The notes beneath the pieces are model-generated. The model was not told where the DNA came from, made no database searches, and saw only the letters and a program-made list of their open reading frames with translations. Position numbers and translations under genes: made by a program. Shown in pieces: positions 1-9,026 of a stretch of DNA of 62,191 nucleotides; position 1 is the stretch's first letter; every line of letters starts with the position of its first letter. This stretch comes from JANQPA01 sp964628385. Its GTDB lineage: Bacteria; Bacteroidota; Bacteroidia; Chitinophagales; Saprospiraceae. The DNA is taken from the NCBI GenBank assembly GCA_964628385.1, contig CAZVOD010000018.1, positions 1-62,191 of the forward strand, given 5' to 3'.

Positions 1-60
1 ATACCACCAATTTACCTATTCTCTCAATTACTCACTTTTTTGTCCTGTACTTAGTAAAAT

Positions 61-2478
61 TCATTCAACGATTTTTATACTAACAGTACTCTTCAGGGAA
101 CGCCTGGAAGTGTCTACTGTTGAGTATTTTCCTTTCGAATACGCTTTTATTCTTCGAAGGTCTACCTTTCTTTCCTTTAAATAGGTAATAATCGCTTCCA
201 CTCTTTTTTGAGTAAGCTGAAGAGCGGAGGAGTAACCAATTGCTCCTAGACTGAAAACATCCAGCTCAATCCGCATATTGGGGTCGCTTTCCAGAATATC
301 AGCCAGGCGATTAAGTTCAAGCAGGGCCGTTGGACCAAATTCGGAACTACCGGGCTGAAAAGTAATTCCTCGTAGGGGAATCCGGGTACCCGGTGTGAGC
401 GGATAGGTTTGTAGTTTTGGAAAAACAGTAACCCAATCCCTGGTATAGCTGATCAGATCAAGCTGATCCGGGATGATTGTTTCCTCCAGCTCATACCTTT
501 GCTCAATAGCCATTTGGAGGGCTATTAATTCCTGCCTTTCCTCGACTTTTGAGGCCTTTTTCTGATGTAGCAGAGCCTGGTGGATATTGATCTCCATCAA
601 CTGGTCTATATAAGGACTGAACAGCGCAGGTAACTGATCAGAAACTACAGGCCTTACTAATTTCTCAATCTCTTGGAGTATGTCTAGCTGCCATGGTAGC
701 TTCACTTCAGGAACTGTCCCTGACAACTGGTAAAAAAGGGATTCCATTACTCTATTACCGAAAATGATAGATCGATACTCCTCATCTTCAAGTAGCTGAG
801 CGAGTAATACCTGTTCTTGAGGCTCCAGATAAGCCTTTACTTCATCCAGAGAGGCTCCCTGTAGTTTTTGCCACAGCGCTGAACCGATCAACCCTACTTG
901 TTTTTTGATCGTCCAGTCCAATAAGTCTTTGAAGTTGATATTTAGTGCTTCTGCAGGCGGATCATTTTCATTGGAAAGCATTGATTGTCCCGTTTTCATT
1001 TGATAGGGAGCTTGTTTTATTTTTTCAAACCGTTCTTTCAGTTTTTTCTGCTGATATTCTTTGATAAGCATAGCTGTATCTGGCAATTGATGTTGCAGGA
1101 CTGTATCTTTAAGAACCAGGCGGAGTTGCTGGTATTTCCGCTTCAAATCCTCAAGGAGGCTTATGGTTTTATCCGAAAACATAAAATTATGTTGGCTCAG
1201 CGGTAACCATTGCTGGTAATTTTCCAGCCATTTTATCTTTTGACTGATCAATTTATTAGAAGCCAATTCCTCCCCGAGGATTGATTCCTGAATGCTCTTT
1301 ATTTGTTTTTCTCTTTCTAGGTATTCCTGGTCTTCTTGCAACGCCTGCCAATCTACTTGAAGCTCTATATCTTCCATCATTGGAACATTTACAGGGAAAG
1401 CTTCTCCAAAAAAGCGGGCTCCGGCAAAGTAAATCAACCCTGTCGTTTGGCCCGGCAGGATAATGGGAGACGAAAGCTGGGCATTGACCGCCGTGCTAAT
1501 CTTTTTACCAGAAGAGGAAACTATCATGATTTGTCCTTCTGTGTATTCCTTTTCGCCGGATTCAAAAAGTAGAAAAGTAAAAGGTTCCGGTTTTTGATCC
1601 CAAGGCAGTTTTCTGCTGATTAGTGCCGTGCTGCTGCCAGTTATCCGGGTAAATACCATCTCGTCACACCTCAAAGATAGACTTAGCTCCTTTTCATCAG
1701 CCGGGGAGTTGATCTTTGGCCCCAGGTTTTTTGGGGTAGTCCAATTAAGCCAGGTTTCGTCGAGCCTCTGACTAATATAAATATCATATCCTCCCATACC
1801 TGTGTGGCCGTTACTAGAAAAATAAAGGGTTTTGTTATCAGGCGCTAGGTGAATATCCCACTCTTCCTGATCAGAGTTGATCACAGAGCCCAGTGAGCTT
1901 GGAGCAGACCAGCCATTTTGACGTTTTTGAAGATAGTAAATGTCGCTTTTACCGCTGTGCGTGTCAGCAGTGAACAAAATGAATTGACCATCAGCACTTA
2001 CAAAGAAATTTTTTACAGATCTGATGCTTGTGTCATTATATATTTTGGGTAAATCTACTCTTTGTGGAGTACTCCAGCTCCTCCCCGTTTTGGAAGATTG
2101 TTGTAAAACAGGAATAGCCTCACTATTAATAGTAACAGTAAATATTGTAGAATTGGGAATATTATAAGAAACCGGTTTATTCGTTTTAAAATCATTCAGG
2201 GGACTGCCTACATTGACTGGTGTTGACCAGCCGGTATCCTGCCTGCTTGCCATCCAGATATCCGGGAGGTCCTGGTCACCACAATTCAATTTGTAGTTGT
2301 CAAAAGCCCAAAATAGCTTCTGTCCATCCGGTGATAGCACAGGAGAGGAAATTACTGCGCCATCCAGACCTTCAATAACCAGCCCTTCAGGACTTTTCAT
2401 AAAATAGGTAGCCGAACGTTGAGCGTTCAGCACAGCAAAACTGCTAATGAATAATATGGATAAATAAAATAATCTCAT
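61..2478 (-). CDS. PD40-repeat outer-membrane protein with degenerate OmpA-like C-terminus
   Basis: An 805-residue secreted protein with an N-terminal signal peptide (hydrophobic run ending near residue 19, FAVLNAQ). Residues about 40-280 carry PD40/WD40-like propeller repeats of the type 'LSPDGQKLFWAFDN' and 'APDNKTLYFSSNGHTGMGGYDIYIS'. A long helical, glutamine-rich middle follows. The last ~110 residues align in layout with OmpA (FQPGSSEFGPTALLELNRLA), but the GHTD peptidoglycan-binding signature is missing. It probably sits in the outer membrane or periplasm and may not bind peptidoglycan normally. A strong GGGGGAAG ribosome site lies directly before the ATG. It stands alone, with 430 bp and a large hairpin separating it from the gene upstream. 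Confidence 0.85.
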   Translation of the reverse strand: MRLFYLSILFISSFAVLNAQRSATYFMKSPEGLVIEGLDGAVISSPVLSPDGQKLFWAFDNYKLNCGDQDLPDIWMASRQDTGWSTPVNVGSPLNDFKTNKPVSYNIPNSTIFTVTINSEAIPVLQQSSKTGRSWSTPQRVDLPKIYNDTSIRSVKNFFVSADGQFILFTADTHSGKSDIYYLQKRQNGWSAPSSLGSVINSDQEEWDIHLAPDNKTLYFSSNGHTGMGGYDIYISQRLDETWLNWTTPKNLGPKINSPADEKELSLSLRCDEMVFTRITGSSTALISRKLPWDQKPEPFTFLLFESGEKEYTEGQIMIVSSSGKKISTAVNAQLSSPIILPGQTTGLIYFAGARFFGEAFPVNVPMMEDIELQVDWQALQEDQEYLEREKQIKSIQESILGEELASNKLISQKIKWLENYQQWLPLSQHNFMFSDKTISLLEDLKRKYQQLRLVLKDTVLQHQLPDTAMLIKEYQQKKLKERFEKIKQAPYQMKTGQSMLSNENDPPAEALNINFKDLLDWTIKKQVGLIGSALWQKLQGASLDEVKAYLEPQEQVLLAQLLEDEEYRSIIFGNRVMESLFYQLSGTVPEVKLPWQLDILQEIEKLVRPVVSDQLPALFSPYIDQLMEINIHQALLHQKKASKVEERQELIALQMAIEQRYELEETIIPDQLDLISYTRDWVTVFPKLQTYPLTPGTRIPLRGITFQPGSSEFGPTALLELNRLADILESDPNMRIELDVFSLGAIGYSSALQLTQKRVEAIITYLKERKVDLRRIKAYSKGKYSTVDTSRRSLKSTVSIKIVE

Positions 2479-2827
2479 CTTCCCCCGGTAGATTAAGTCT
2501 TATTAGTTAAATCAAGCTGTGATGATGAATTTTAGAGGAATAAAGACGTAAAAAGCAAATGCATTATTACAAACAAGTCTACTATTCCTTTTTTTGGCAT
2601 AGCCACTGCTTGTGATAAACAATTGAACACAGCAGTAAGGTTATCTGAATGTAGCCTTCACGAGATTTAGAAGAATGGATATGTACAGAGTGAGACTAAC
2701 ACAAATATACGGCAAGAATCGGACTATTTCATTATTTTAGATATGATTTGAAAAAAATGCCTGAAATAGGATGTAAGAATAAAAGCGGAAAAATTAAAAT
2801 ATTCTGTTGTGAAAAGTGCACTAGCCT
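2479..2827. other. Intergenic leader of the PD40/OmpA-like gene
   Basis: No credible gene is visible. On the minus strand a TATATTTG box (2702-2709) matches the Bacteroidota -7 consensus TAnnTTTG and would give the downstream gene a leader of about 215 nt. The matching -33 TTTG is not clear, so the promoter call is weak. Confidence 0.4.
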
Positions 2828-2866
2828 TATAATTACCCTTGCAAAGACGGTGCAAGGGTAATTATA
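2828..2866 (-). terminator. 16-bp perfect hairpin after the PaaE-like gene
   Basis: Positions 2828-2843 pair perfectly with 2851-2866 around a 7-nt loop (AAGACGG). It lies 42 bp beyond the stop codon of the reductase gene and in front of the next minus-strand gene, so it probably ends transcription of that unit. The U-tract is poor on the minus strand; a processing or stability stem is the alternative. Confidence 0.6.
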
Positions 2867-2908
2867 TTTTGAGGGCAGGAAGTTGTAGATTTGTAAAAAT
2901 CAAAGTTA

Positions 2909-4006
2909 CTATTCTTCGTAAGTGATTTCCACGACATCTGAAGTAGGGTGAGACTGGCAGGTTAAAATATAGCCATCCGCGATCTCATCGTTATCTAGGG
3001 CGTAGCAGGCTTCCATTTTGACGCTTCCTTTTAGAACTTTGGCCATACAGGAGGAACAAGCACCTGCTGTGCAAGAATAAGGAGCATCGTATTTATTTTC
3101 CAGCAAAACATCTAGTAGTGTTTTATCTTCAGGCACGTCCAGTTCGATTTTTTCTCCCTCCAGATGAGCAATTAATTTAGCTCCTTCCGAACCTTTTACA
3201 GAGGCTTTGGCTTTATCCGCCTCCGTGGTGAATCGCTCTATGTGTATGTTTCCTTTTGGCATATTGAGATTTTGCAGCGTTTCAGCTACTGTATCGATCA
3301 TGCTACCAGGCCCACAGATAAAGTATTCGGCAGCTCCATTTCGATCCGGGTATTCCTCCAGAAACTTTTTAACCGCTTTGCGGTCAATTCGGCCTACCTT
3401 ACCGGTCCAGTTGGTTTTCTTTGAGAAAAATCCACCTAATCCTTTACCTCTTTCCTTTTTGGGTTGAGAAAGGGTATGTACCACCGTGAGCTGGTCTGTA
3501 TATTTATGCTCCAGTTCCTCCAGCTTATCCTTAAAGATGATGGATGCTTCGTTTCTATTTCCATAAAATAAATAAACACTACTCAGTGGTTCTACTTCAA
3601 GTATCGTCTTAAGGATAGACATTAGTGGGGTAATACCACTGCCTGCGCCAAATAGATAGTATGTTTTCTTTTGTTCGGCATCAAGATTAGTGTAGAAACG
3701 CCCCTCTGGTGTCATCACTTCCAAGGTTTGACCCTCTTGCAAACGATCATTGATGAAGGGTGACATTTTGCCGCCGTCCACTTTTTTAACCGTTACTGAA
3801 ATGTCTTCTTCCAGCGGGCTACTGCTCATGGAATAGGCCCGGCGTACCTCCTGGCCATTCATTTCCATTTTTAAAGTTAAATACTGCCCTTGCTTATACT
3901 GGTAATCACCTTTGAGATCAGATGGGACATCGAAAGTCACGGTAACTGCCTCAGGCGTTTGTCTGGTGATATCTTTTACACTTAACTTATTAAAATTCTT
4001 ACTCAT
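2909..4006 (-). CDS. PaaE-like ferredoxin reductase (FAD/NAD(P)H plus C-terminal 2Fe-2S)
   Basis: A 365-residue electron-transfer flavoprotein of the ferredoxin-NADP reductase superfamily. An FAD-binding barrel comes first (RRAYSMSSSP near residue 60, the RxYS flavin motif), then an NAD(P)-binding domain (FGAGSGITPLMSIL near 125). A plant-type 2Fe-2S ferredoxin domain follows, with cysteines at about 312, 317, 320 and 350 (CxxxxCxxC-x29-C). This order is that of PaaE, KshB and Hmp-like reductases, which pass electrons from NAD(P)H to an oxygenase. No paaABCD genes are nearby, so the partner is unknown, and phenylacetate degradation cannot be inferred from this gene alone. A run of ~20 residues between the NAD lobe strands (KKERGKGLGGFFSKK) is an insertion. 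Confidence 0.85.
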   Translation of the reverse strand: MSKNFNKLSVKDITRQTPEAVTVTFDVPSDLKGDYQYKQGQYLTLKMEMNGQEVRRAYSMSSSPLEEDISVTVKKVDGGKMSPFINDRLQEGQTLEVMTPEGRFYTNLDAEQKKTYYLFGAGSGITPLMSILKTILEVEPLSSVYLFYGNRNEASIIFKDKLEELEHKYTDQLTVVHTLSQPKKERGKGLGGFFSKKTNWTGKVGRIDRKAVKKFLEEYPDRNGAAEYFICGPGSMIDTVAETLQNLNMPKGNIHIERFTTEADKAKASVKGSEGAKLIAHLEGEKIELDVPEDKTLLDVLLENKYDAPYSCTAGACSSCMAKVLKGSVKMEACYALDNDEIADGYILTCQSHPTSDVVEITYEE

Positions 4007-4100
4007 TTCTAAGATTTTTTCCTTTCAACAAGTCTTGAAACAGATTTACTATATTTCAGTTCAAAATTTATAACCGCTCATTTATCGTGTCAATAAAAAA

Positions 4101-4733
4101 TTACGTAAGGAAGAGAATTTTTACAACCAGGACAATACTAAAGATGATAAGAGCGATCCCTGTTATTTGTCTTATGCGTAAGAGATGTTTGGGTTTGAGA
4201 AAAGTACGTATCCTTTTTGCCAATACAATTTTTAACAAATCAGTAGTGATTACTATACTAATTATGCCACTAAAAAAGGTAAAAGCAGCCTTGCCTGTTA
4301 GTTGCTCTGCGATTACATAGGTAGTCATCACACCGAGCCAAAAGAATATAGTGAATGGATTAAAGCCATTGATTAAAAAACCTTTGATCAATAGGGTGAG
4401 ATAAGAAGACCTTCTCTTTGTCATGGATATATCTTCTGAAAATGTAGGCGGCCTAGAAAATAGCGTAAACAAACCAAAAAGTAATAAGATCAGGCTACCT
4501 ACACCTCCGAAAACTAGGTAAAAATGCTCCCATTGGGTGAGGCTTTCCATTTGTTTTACGCCCCAAAAGCAGGCCATCATGTACAAAAGGTCGCCAGTCC
4601 ATATTCCAAGGCCTACTGCCGCTCCTGCTCTAAAACCCTGCTCCACACCAGTTTGAACAAGCGTAAAGAATATGGGCCCCAGCAAAAAGCACAATATTAA
4701 CCCGACTTCAATTCCTTCGACAAAAAGTGCCAA
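4101..4733 (-). CDS. LysE-family amino-acid exporter
   Basis: A 210-residue inner-membrane protein with about six hydrophobic segments. The N-terminal signature GLILCFLLGPIFFTLVQTG followed by a small-residue stretch (EQGFRAGAAVGLG) is typical of LysE/RhtB exporters, as is the INGFNPFTIFFWLGV segment near residue 125. The family exports amino acids or related small molecules; the substrate here cannot be read from sequence. It lies between yjbQ and the PaaE-like gene on the same strand, with gaps of 52 and 94 bp, so cotranscription is possible but not shown. Confidence 0.85.
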   Translation of the reverse strand: MALFVEGIEVGLILCFLLGPIFFTLVQTGVEQGFRAGAAVGLGIWTGDLLYMMACFWGVKQMESLTQWEHFYLVFGGVGSLILLLFGLFTLFSRPPTFSEDISMTKRRSSYLTLLIKGFLINGFNPFTIFFWLGVMTTYVIAEQLTGKAAFTFFSGIISIVITTDLLKIVLAKRIRTFLKPKHLLRIRQITGIALIIFSIVLVVKILFLT

Positions 4734-4785
4734 TTTTATTTTGTTTTAATCACTTCGAAATAAGTCGGATAAAAATAGATAAAAA

Positions 4786-5196
4786 TCAGGTATAAATTGT
4801 GCCGATGAGCTTTCTGGGGCCGCCTGAATTGCGAAATTCACACATGTAAATACCTTGCCAGGTACCTAAATTAAGTTGGTGATTAGTGATGGGAATGCTT
4901 AAAGAATTACCTACTAGAGTTGCTTTTATATGGGCAGGCATATCGTCCGGTCCTTCAATAGTATGCTCCAGAAAGGGCAGTTTTTCTGGTACGAGATGAT
5001 TAAAAATAGATTCAAAATCAGTGCGTACGTCCGGATCTGCATTTTCGTTAATGGTTAATCCGGCAGAAGTATGTTGGATAAATAAATGAAATATGCCTGC
5101 TTCTGGTAATTGAGAAAACTGGCTAACGACCTCCTGCGTGATCAGGTGAAAGCCTCTGGAACGGGGCGCCAGGCTAAACTCTACTTGTTGTATCAT
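4786..5196 (-). CDS. yjbQ: YjbQ/UPF0047 family protein
   Basis: A 136-residue single-domain protein of the YjbQ (UPF0047) family, of normal length. Family marks are FIQHTSAGLTINENADPDVR (residues ~39-58), the histidine of PAHIKATLVGNSLSIPI, and LNLGTWQGIYMCEFR near the C-terminus. The conserved histidines are thought to bind metal. Family members have been reported to have weak thiamine-phosphate synthase activity, but the true role is unsettled. The start overlaps the stop of the upstream DUF6089 gene by 4 bp, indicating translational coupling. Confidence 0.9.
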   Translation of the reverse strand: MIQQVEFSLAPRSRGFHLITQEVVSQFSQLPEAGIFHLFIQHTSAGLTINENADPDVRTDFESIFNHLVPEKLPFLEHTIEGPDDMPAHIKATLVGNSLSIPITNHQLNLGTWQGIYMCEFRNSGGPRKLIGTIYT

Positions 5197-6026
5197 TTTC
5201 TGCCATATTTGGGACAGCGAATATCTCCAAAAAAGTAGACGATACCTACTCCCAGCATAACATAGCTGTCATTATTATTGCTATTTCCTCTTTGCCGACC
5301 TTCCTCCCCGATTTTAGTCTCATTGACACCCGGTACAATAATTGAAGGGTCTGATAATCCCACTGCTACCTCTCCACGTAGGTTTTCCAGGTCGCCCTGA
5401 TCAGGGTAGCTGGTACTTACATCATCCAGGTAATCTGTAAAGAGTTGACGAGCTCCAATTTCTATGTTGATGCTCCACTCGTAGTTGATGTCTATCTTGA
5501 AGCCCAGACCATAGAGTAAGCCGCCTGAGAAGGTAGAATACTCTTCTCCCTGGAATTGGCCCTCTGTACCGAGATCTCTTAAATTGTAAGCAACACCTTC
5601 GTACTCAGCAGTAGGGTTGAAAGAAAAGAAAGAAAAGCCACCAAATACATAAGGCGTAAAAAATTCATCATCACTTCCGTGTTGGTAAGGAAGAAAATTA
5701 AACTCAAGTGCTACATTACCCTCAATAATATCAGATTGAAAGCTTAGATTTCTAACTCTTTCGTAGATATTTCTCGAAAGGGCATCATCAGCTTGCACCC
5801 GGCCGTAGCTAGCGCCGAATTTCAGCGCTGTTCTTTTATTGAAGTTCTTTCTGGCGAAAAGGCCTCCGGCAGGTCCGGGCTGGCTTAAGTTATAGCTAGT
5901 ATTGAGGTCACCAAAATAATGGGAAGCTCCCAGCCATAAGCCAGCTTCCCAGCCTTCCTGTTGAGCGGAAAGACTAACCAGAAAGCAAGTGACGCATAAA
6001 AAGGTTGATAGTATTATTTTTTTCAT
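5193..6026 (-). CDS. DUF6089-type outer-membrane beta-barrel protein
   Basis: A secreted barrel of about 277 residues. The chosen ATG gives a clean signal peptide (MKKIILSTFLCVTCFLVSLSAQ). In-frame ATGs at 6038 and 6035 and a GTG at 6047 would only lengthen the n-region. After the signal come WEAGLWLGASHYFGDLN and alternating aromatic/polar strands (FTPYVFGGFSFFSF), ending in VMLGVGIVYFFGDIRCP, as in the Bacteroidota DUF6089 family. It probably sits in the outer membrane; function unknown. It overlaps yjbQ by 4 bp, so the two are cotranscribed. Confidence 0.85.
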   Translation of the reverse strand: MKKIILSTFLCVTCFLVSLSAQQEGWEAGLWLGASHYFGDLNTSYNLSQPGPAGGLFARKNFNKRTALKFGASYGRVQADDALSRNIYERVRNLSFQSDIIEGNVALEFNFLPYQHGSDDEFFTPYVFGGFSFFSFNPTAEYEGVAYNLRDLGTEGQFQGEEYSTFSGGLLYGLGFKIDINYEWSINIEIGARQLFTDYLDDVSTSYPDQGDLENLRGEVAVGLSDPSIIVPGVNETKIGEEGRQRGNSNNNDSYVMLGVGIVYFFGDIRCPKYGRK

Positions 6027-6204
6027 TCGAATCATCATGATGTTCACGAGCCGTTTGTAAGTCTGATGGCCATTTCTGCATTGCTATCAGGCCTAAAATC
6101 ATTTTTAACTTTGTTATAACGGCCTTATCACAAACCCTGGTATTTATGCCATAGAATTTAATTGCGACATTCTACCGCCATTCTATCCCTTCGAAACAAG
6201 TCTC

Positions 6205-7209
6205 TTAAAGGCCAGCTTTCGCTGAAATTTCTAACATCCGATCAATACTCGCGCGCCCCTGCTGTATGATCCATTCTGGTAAAATAATTTCAGGTTGCTC
6301 GTACTTCATGGAGAGGTATAATTTTTCCAATGTATTCTTTCTCATGTGCGGACACTCATTGCAAGCGCAGGTGTTGTTGGGAGGAGCCGGAATGAAGTTT
6401 TTATCCGGTGAAGCTTTCTTCATCTGATGAATAATACCAGCTTCTGTTGCCACGATAAAATCCCTGGCATCACTGGATTTGGTGTAGTTCAGCAAAGAAG
6501 TAGTAGAACCTATATAATCCGCCTTTTCCAATAAATGCTCTTCACATTCGGGGTGAGCAATAAGCTTAGCTTCCGGATGCCGTACCATTAATTTGGTGAT
6601 CTTCTCTCCGGAAAAAATCTCATGGACCATGCAGGTACCATTCCACAAAACCATATCTCGCCCGGTTTTTTTGACGAGGTATCGTCCAAGATTAATGTCG
6701 GGAGCAAAAATGATTTCTTTATCCTTCGGTATGCTCTCAATAATTTGTACAGCATTGGTTGACGTACAGCAAATGTCAGTGAGCGTTTTAAGCTCAGCAG
6801 TACAATTGATATAACTCACAACCACATGATCCGGGTATTTTTCCCTGAATTTCCTGAACAAAGGAGGTGGACAGGAATCCGCCAATGAGCAGCCTGCTTT
6901 TAAGTCAGGCAGTAATACCTTCTTTTGCGGAGATAAAATCTTTGCCGTCTCCGCCATGAAATGTACGCCAGCAAAAACAATAATGTCAGCATCCGTATTG
7001 GCAGCCTTCTGGGATAACCCAAGACTGTCACCTATATAATCAGCTATATCCTGAATATCCGATTCCTGGTAGTAGTGTGCCAAAATAACGGCATTTTTCT
7101 CCTTTTTCAGGCGTTCTATTTCCTCAAAAAGATCCAGCGTAGGGTCAACATCGAGATCCAGATATCCTTTCTTTTCCAGGTTTTTTTCGGCAATAGCTAT
7201 CGCGTCCAT
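6205..7209 (-). CDS. nadA: Quinolinate synthase NadA
   Basis: A 334-residue cytosolic 4Fe-4S enzyme that condenses iminoaspartate with dihydroxyacetone phosphate to quinolinate in de novo NAD synthesis. Visible marks are the N-terminal NAVILAHYYQESDIQDIADYIGDSL substrate motif, AGVHFMAETAKILSPQKKV, AGCSLADSC, WNGTCMVHE and the C-terminal CACNECPHMRKNTLEKLY, which together supply the cluster cysteines. Length and order fit the family throughout. NadB is not in the window. The gene stands alone with about 95 bp to the upstream minus-strand gene. Confidence 0.97.
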   Translation of the reverse strand: MDAIAIAEKNLEKKGYLDLDVDPTLDLFEEIERLKKEKNAVILAHYYQESDIQDIADYIGDSLGLSQKAANTDADIIVFAGVHFMAETAKILSPQKKVLLPDLKAGCSLADSCPPPLFRKFREKYPDHVVVSYINCTAELKTLTDICCTSTNAVQIIESIPKDKEIIFAPDINLGRYLVKKTGRDMVLWNGTCMVHEIFSGEKITKLMVRHPEAKLIAHPECEEHLLEKADYIGSTTSLLNYTKSSDARDFIVATEAGIIHQMKKASPDKNFIPAPPNNTCACNECPHMRKNTLEKLYLSMKYEQPEIILPEWIIQQGRASIDRMLEISAKAGL

Positions 7210-7303
7210 AGTTTTATTGTTATTAATTGTTCAATATGGAAACTCCCAACGCCTAAAAAAAGTTCACTTAGTTTTGATTTTAAACTAAGTTGTGGCAGAA
7301 TTT

Positions 7304-8020
7304 TTATTTTGAAGCGTAGAGTAGGAAAATGGCCAATCTTTTGTGTAAATCCGGGCGTTGTTTTTTCTTCCATTCTTCAATGCACTGCGTTTTGATAAAT
7401 TCCTGTGGCAGGGTAAGGTCTGCGGCTATACAAAATTGCGTATTGGGAGAAAGACTACTCAGAGCCGTTTCTACAAATTGATTATTGCGGTAGGGGGTTT
7501 CAATGAAGAGTTGAGTTTGATTTTGCTGCCTCGAGGTCTGTTCGGCTTTTTTGAGTTCTTTGGCAAGTTCAGGTTTTTTGGGGGAGAGATAGCCGTTGAA
7601 ACAAAACTGCTGGCCATTCATTCCTGAAGCCATCAAGGCCAGCAAGATCGACGAGGGGCCGGTCAGAGGAATCACCGGAATATCCTTTTCATGGGCAAGT
7701 TTGACGATTTCAGCTCCCGGATCAGCTACCCCCGGGCATCCCGCTTCAGACAATAGCCCTACATCGTGCCCTTCCAAAGCGGGGTCCAGAAACCCCGGAA
7801 TGGCTTCTACGGCGGTTCTCTTGTTTAATTCAAATATTTTTAGTGGGCTCAAATCCTTGTCTGGTATACAGGCTTTTATAAAATGACGAGCGGTCTTGGC
7901 CCGTTCAGCAATAAAGAAATGGAGCTGATCCATAATTTCAATATTGTAGGCCGGAATACTGTGGATAGTCTTTTCACCCAGGCTGGAAGGAAGCAGGTAC
8001 AATTTTCCTGATGATGGCAT
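7304..8020 (-). CDS. RsmI-like SAM-dependent methyltransferase (tetrapyrrole-methylase fold)
   Basis: A 238-residue protein of the tetrapyrrole (corrin/porphyrin) methylase fold. LYLLPSSLG at residue 7 replaces the usual LY(I/V)VATPIGN. It is followed by GHDVGLLSEAGCPGVADPGAEIV (residues ~83-105) and IPLTGPSSILLALMASGMNGQQFCFNGYLS, the core signatures of RsmI, which 2'-O-methylates C1402 of 16S rRNA. Bacteroidota often carry this shorter paralogue beside canonical RsmI, so the substrate is uncertain. It diverges from scpA across a 123-bp promoter region. Confidence 0.85.
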   Translation of the reverse strand: MPSSGKLYLLPSSLGEKTIHSIPAYNIEIMDQLHFFIAERAKTARHFIKACIPDKDLSPLKIFELNKRTAVEAIPGFLDPALEGHDVGLLSEAGCPGVADPGAEIVKLAHEKDIPVIPLTGPSSILLALMASGMNGQQFCFNGYLSPKKPELAKELKKAEQTSRQQNQTQLFIETPYRNNQFVETALSSLSPNTQFCIAADLTLPQEFIKTQCIEEWKKKQRPDLHKRLAIFLLYASK

Positions 8021-8080
8021 ATGCTCAGCTTTGTTATTTAAATATTAACAGTTGTGGAAAAAGTTAGAGTCGTGGGAAGT

Positions 8081-8115
8081 CAAAAATACGTATTTTGTCA
8101 AAATATCTTAACAAA
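8081..8115 (-). promoter_or_regulatory. Candidate promoter and palindrome between the RsmI-like gene and scpA
   Basis: On the minus strand TATTTTTG (8081-8088) fits the -7 consensus TAnnTTTG, with TTTG (8112-8115) 23 bp upstream, at the edge of allowed spacing. The -7 box overlaps a perfect 14-bp palindrome AAAATACGTATTTT (8083-8096) that could be an operator or serve both divergent genes. Confidence 0.35.
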
Positions 8116-8143
8116 CAGATTTTCGAGTTAGAGAAATATTGGA

Positions 8144-8893
8144 ATGCCAACAGATAATATGAACGCCACATATACCATAAGAATACCACAATTCGAGGGG
8201 CCATTTGACTTGCTGCTGTTTTTTATTGAGCGGGATGAGCTGGATATACATGATATTCCAATAGCACAAATTACAGATGATTTCCTGGGGTATATTCAGC
8301 AGATGGAAGAAATGAATATTGATCTGGCCAGTGAATTCATATTAGTCGCCGCTACACTCTGTAAAATTAAGGCGAAATTACTATTACCGCGTAAGGAAAA
8401 AGACCTGGAAGGCAATGAAATCGACCCCAGGGAAGAGCTCGTACAGCGGCTTTTGGAATACAAGCGCTATAAAAGCGTATTAGACGAGATGAGAGATTTT
8501 GAAGAAGAACAATCCAAAAAAGATAAGCGAGGTAATGTGTCCAAAGAGTTGAAAGTACTGGCTACCAGAGCATTAGTAGATGTAGAGCTGGAGTCACTCT
8601 CCTTGTTTAAGATTCTGAAGACTTTTGAAAAAGTGACGAGAAGGCACGAGCTGAACAAAAACAGACCTGTACACCGAATTATAAATTTTAATTATACTAT
8701 TCAAGATCAGCAGGAAAGGATTCTTGGATTATTGAAGTCAGGGAAAAGAGCTACCTTCAATGGTATTTTTAAAGTTTGCCAAAATAGAATTCATGCCATA
8801 GTGACCTTCCTGGCATTGTTGGAAATGGCGAATCTTGGAATGGTAAAACTGACTGTTGGCCTCGGAGTTAACAATATCTGGGTGGAGCCATAA
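8144..8893 (+). CDS. scpA: Segregation and condensation protein A (ScpA)
   Basis: A 249-residue kleisin that bridges SMC and ScpB in the bacterial condensin complex. The N-terminus carries the diagnostic IRIPQFEGPFDLLLFFIERDELDIHDIPIAQITDDFL block, followed by NIDLASEFILVAATLCKIKAKLLLP. The C-terminal winged-helix part ends ITFLALLEMANLGMVKL-like. Length is normal. An in-frame ATG five codons later (8159) is a possible alternative start. ScpB is not in the window, so the two genes are split here. Confidence 0.95.
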   Translation: MPTDNMNATYTIRIPQFEGPFDLLLFFIERDELDIHDIPIAQITDDFLGYIQQMEEMNIDLASEFILVAATLCKIKAKLLLPRKEKDLEGNEIDPREELVQRLLEYKRYKSVLDEMRDFEEEQSKKDKRGNVSKELKVLATRALVDVELESLSLFKILKTFEKVTRRHELNKNRPVHRIINFNYTIQDQQERILGLLKSGKRATFNGIFKVCQNRIHAIVTFLALLEMANLGMVKLTVGLGVNNIWVEP

Positions 8894-8898
8894 AAACA

Positions 8899-8924
8899 GG
8901 CTATGCAATGACAAGTGCATAGCC
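8899..8924. terminator. Hairpin between convergent scpA and the DUF5682 gene
   Basis: GGCTATGCA (8899-8907) pairs perfectly with TGCATAGCC (8916-8924). It begins 6 bp after the scpA stop and lies between convergent genes, so it can terminate in both directions. No long T-run follows. Confidence 0.65.
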
Positions 8925-9026
8925 TCATATATAGGGCTACAGTATAGGATTCATATCTTAAAAACAATTCAAATGTCGCTATGCAATATAAACCGATCAT
9001 TAATAACGGGTTAAAAATTGTTTAAA

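Noticed and set aside
2909..4006. Phenylacetate degradation gene paaE, with the ligase at 37848-39140 as paaK
   Set aside because: The two genes are 34 kb apart and no paaABCD, paaG, paaJ or paaZ genes are present, so a pathway cannot be claimed.
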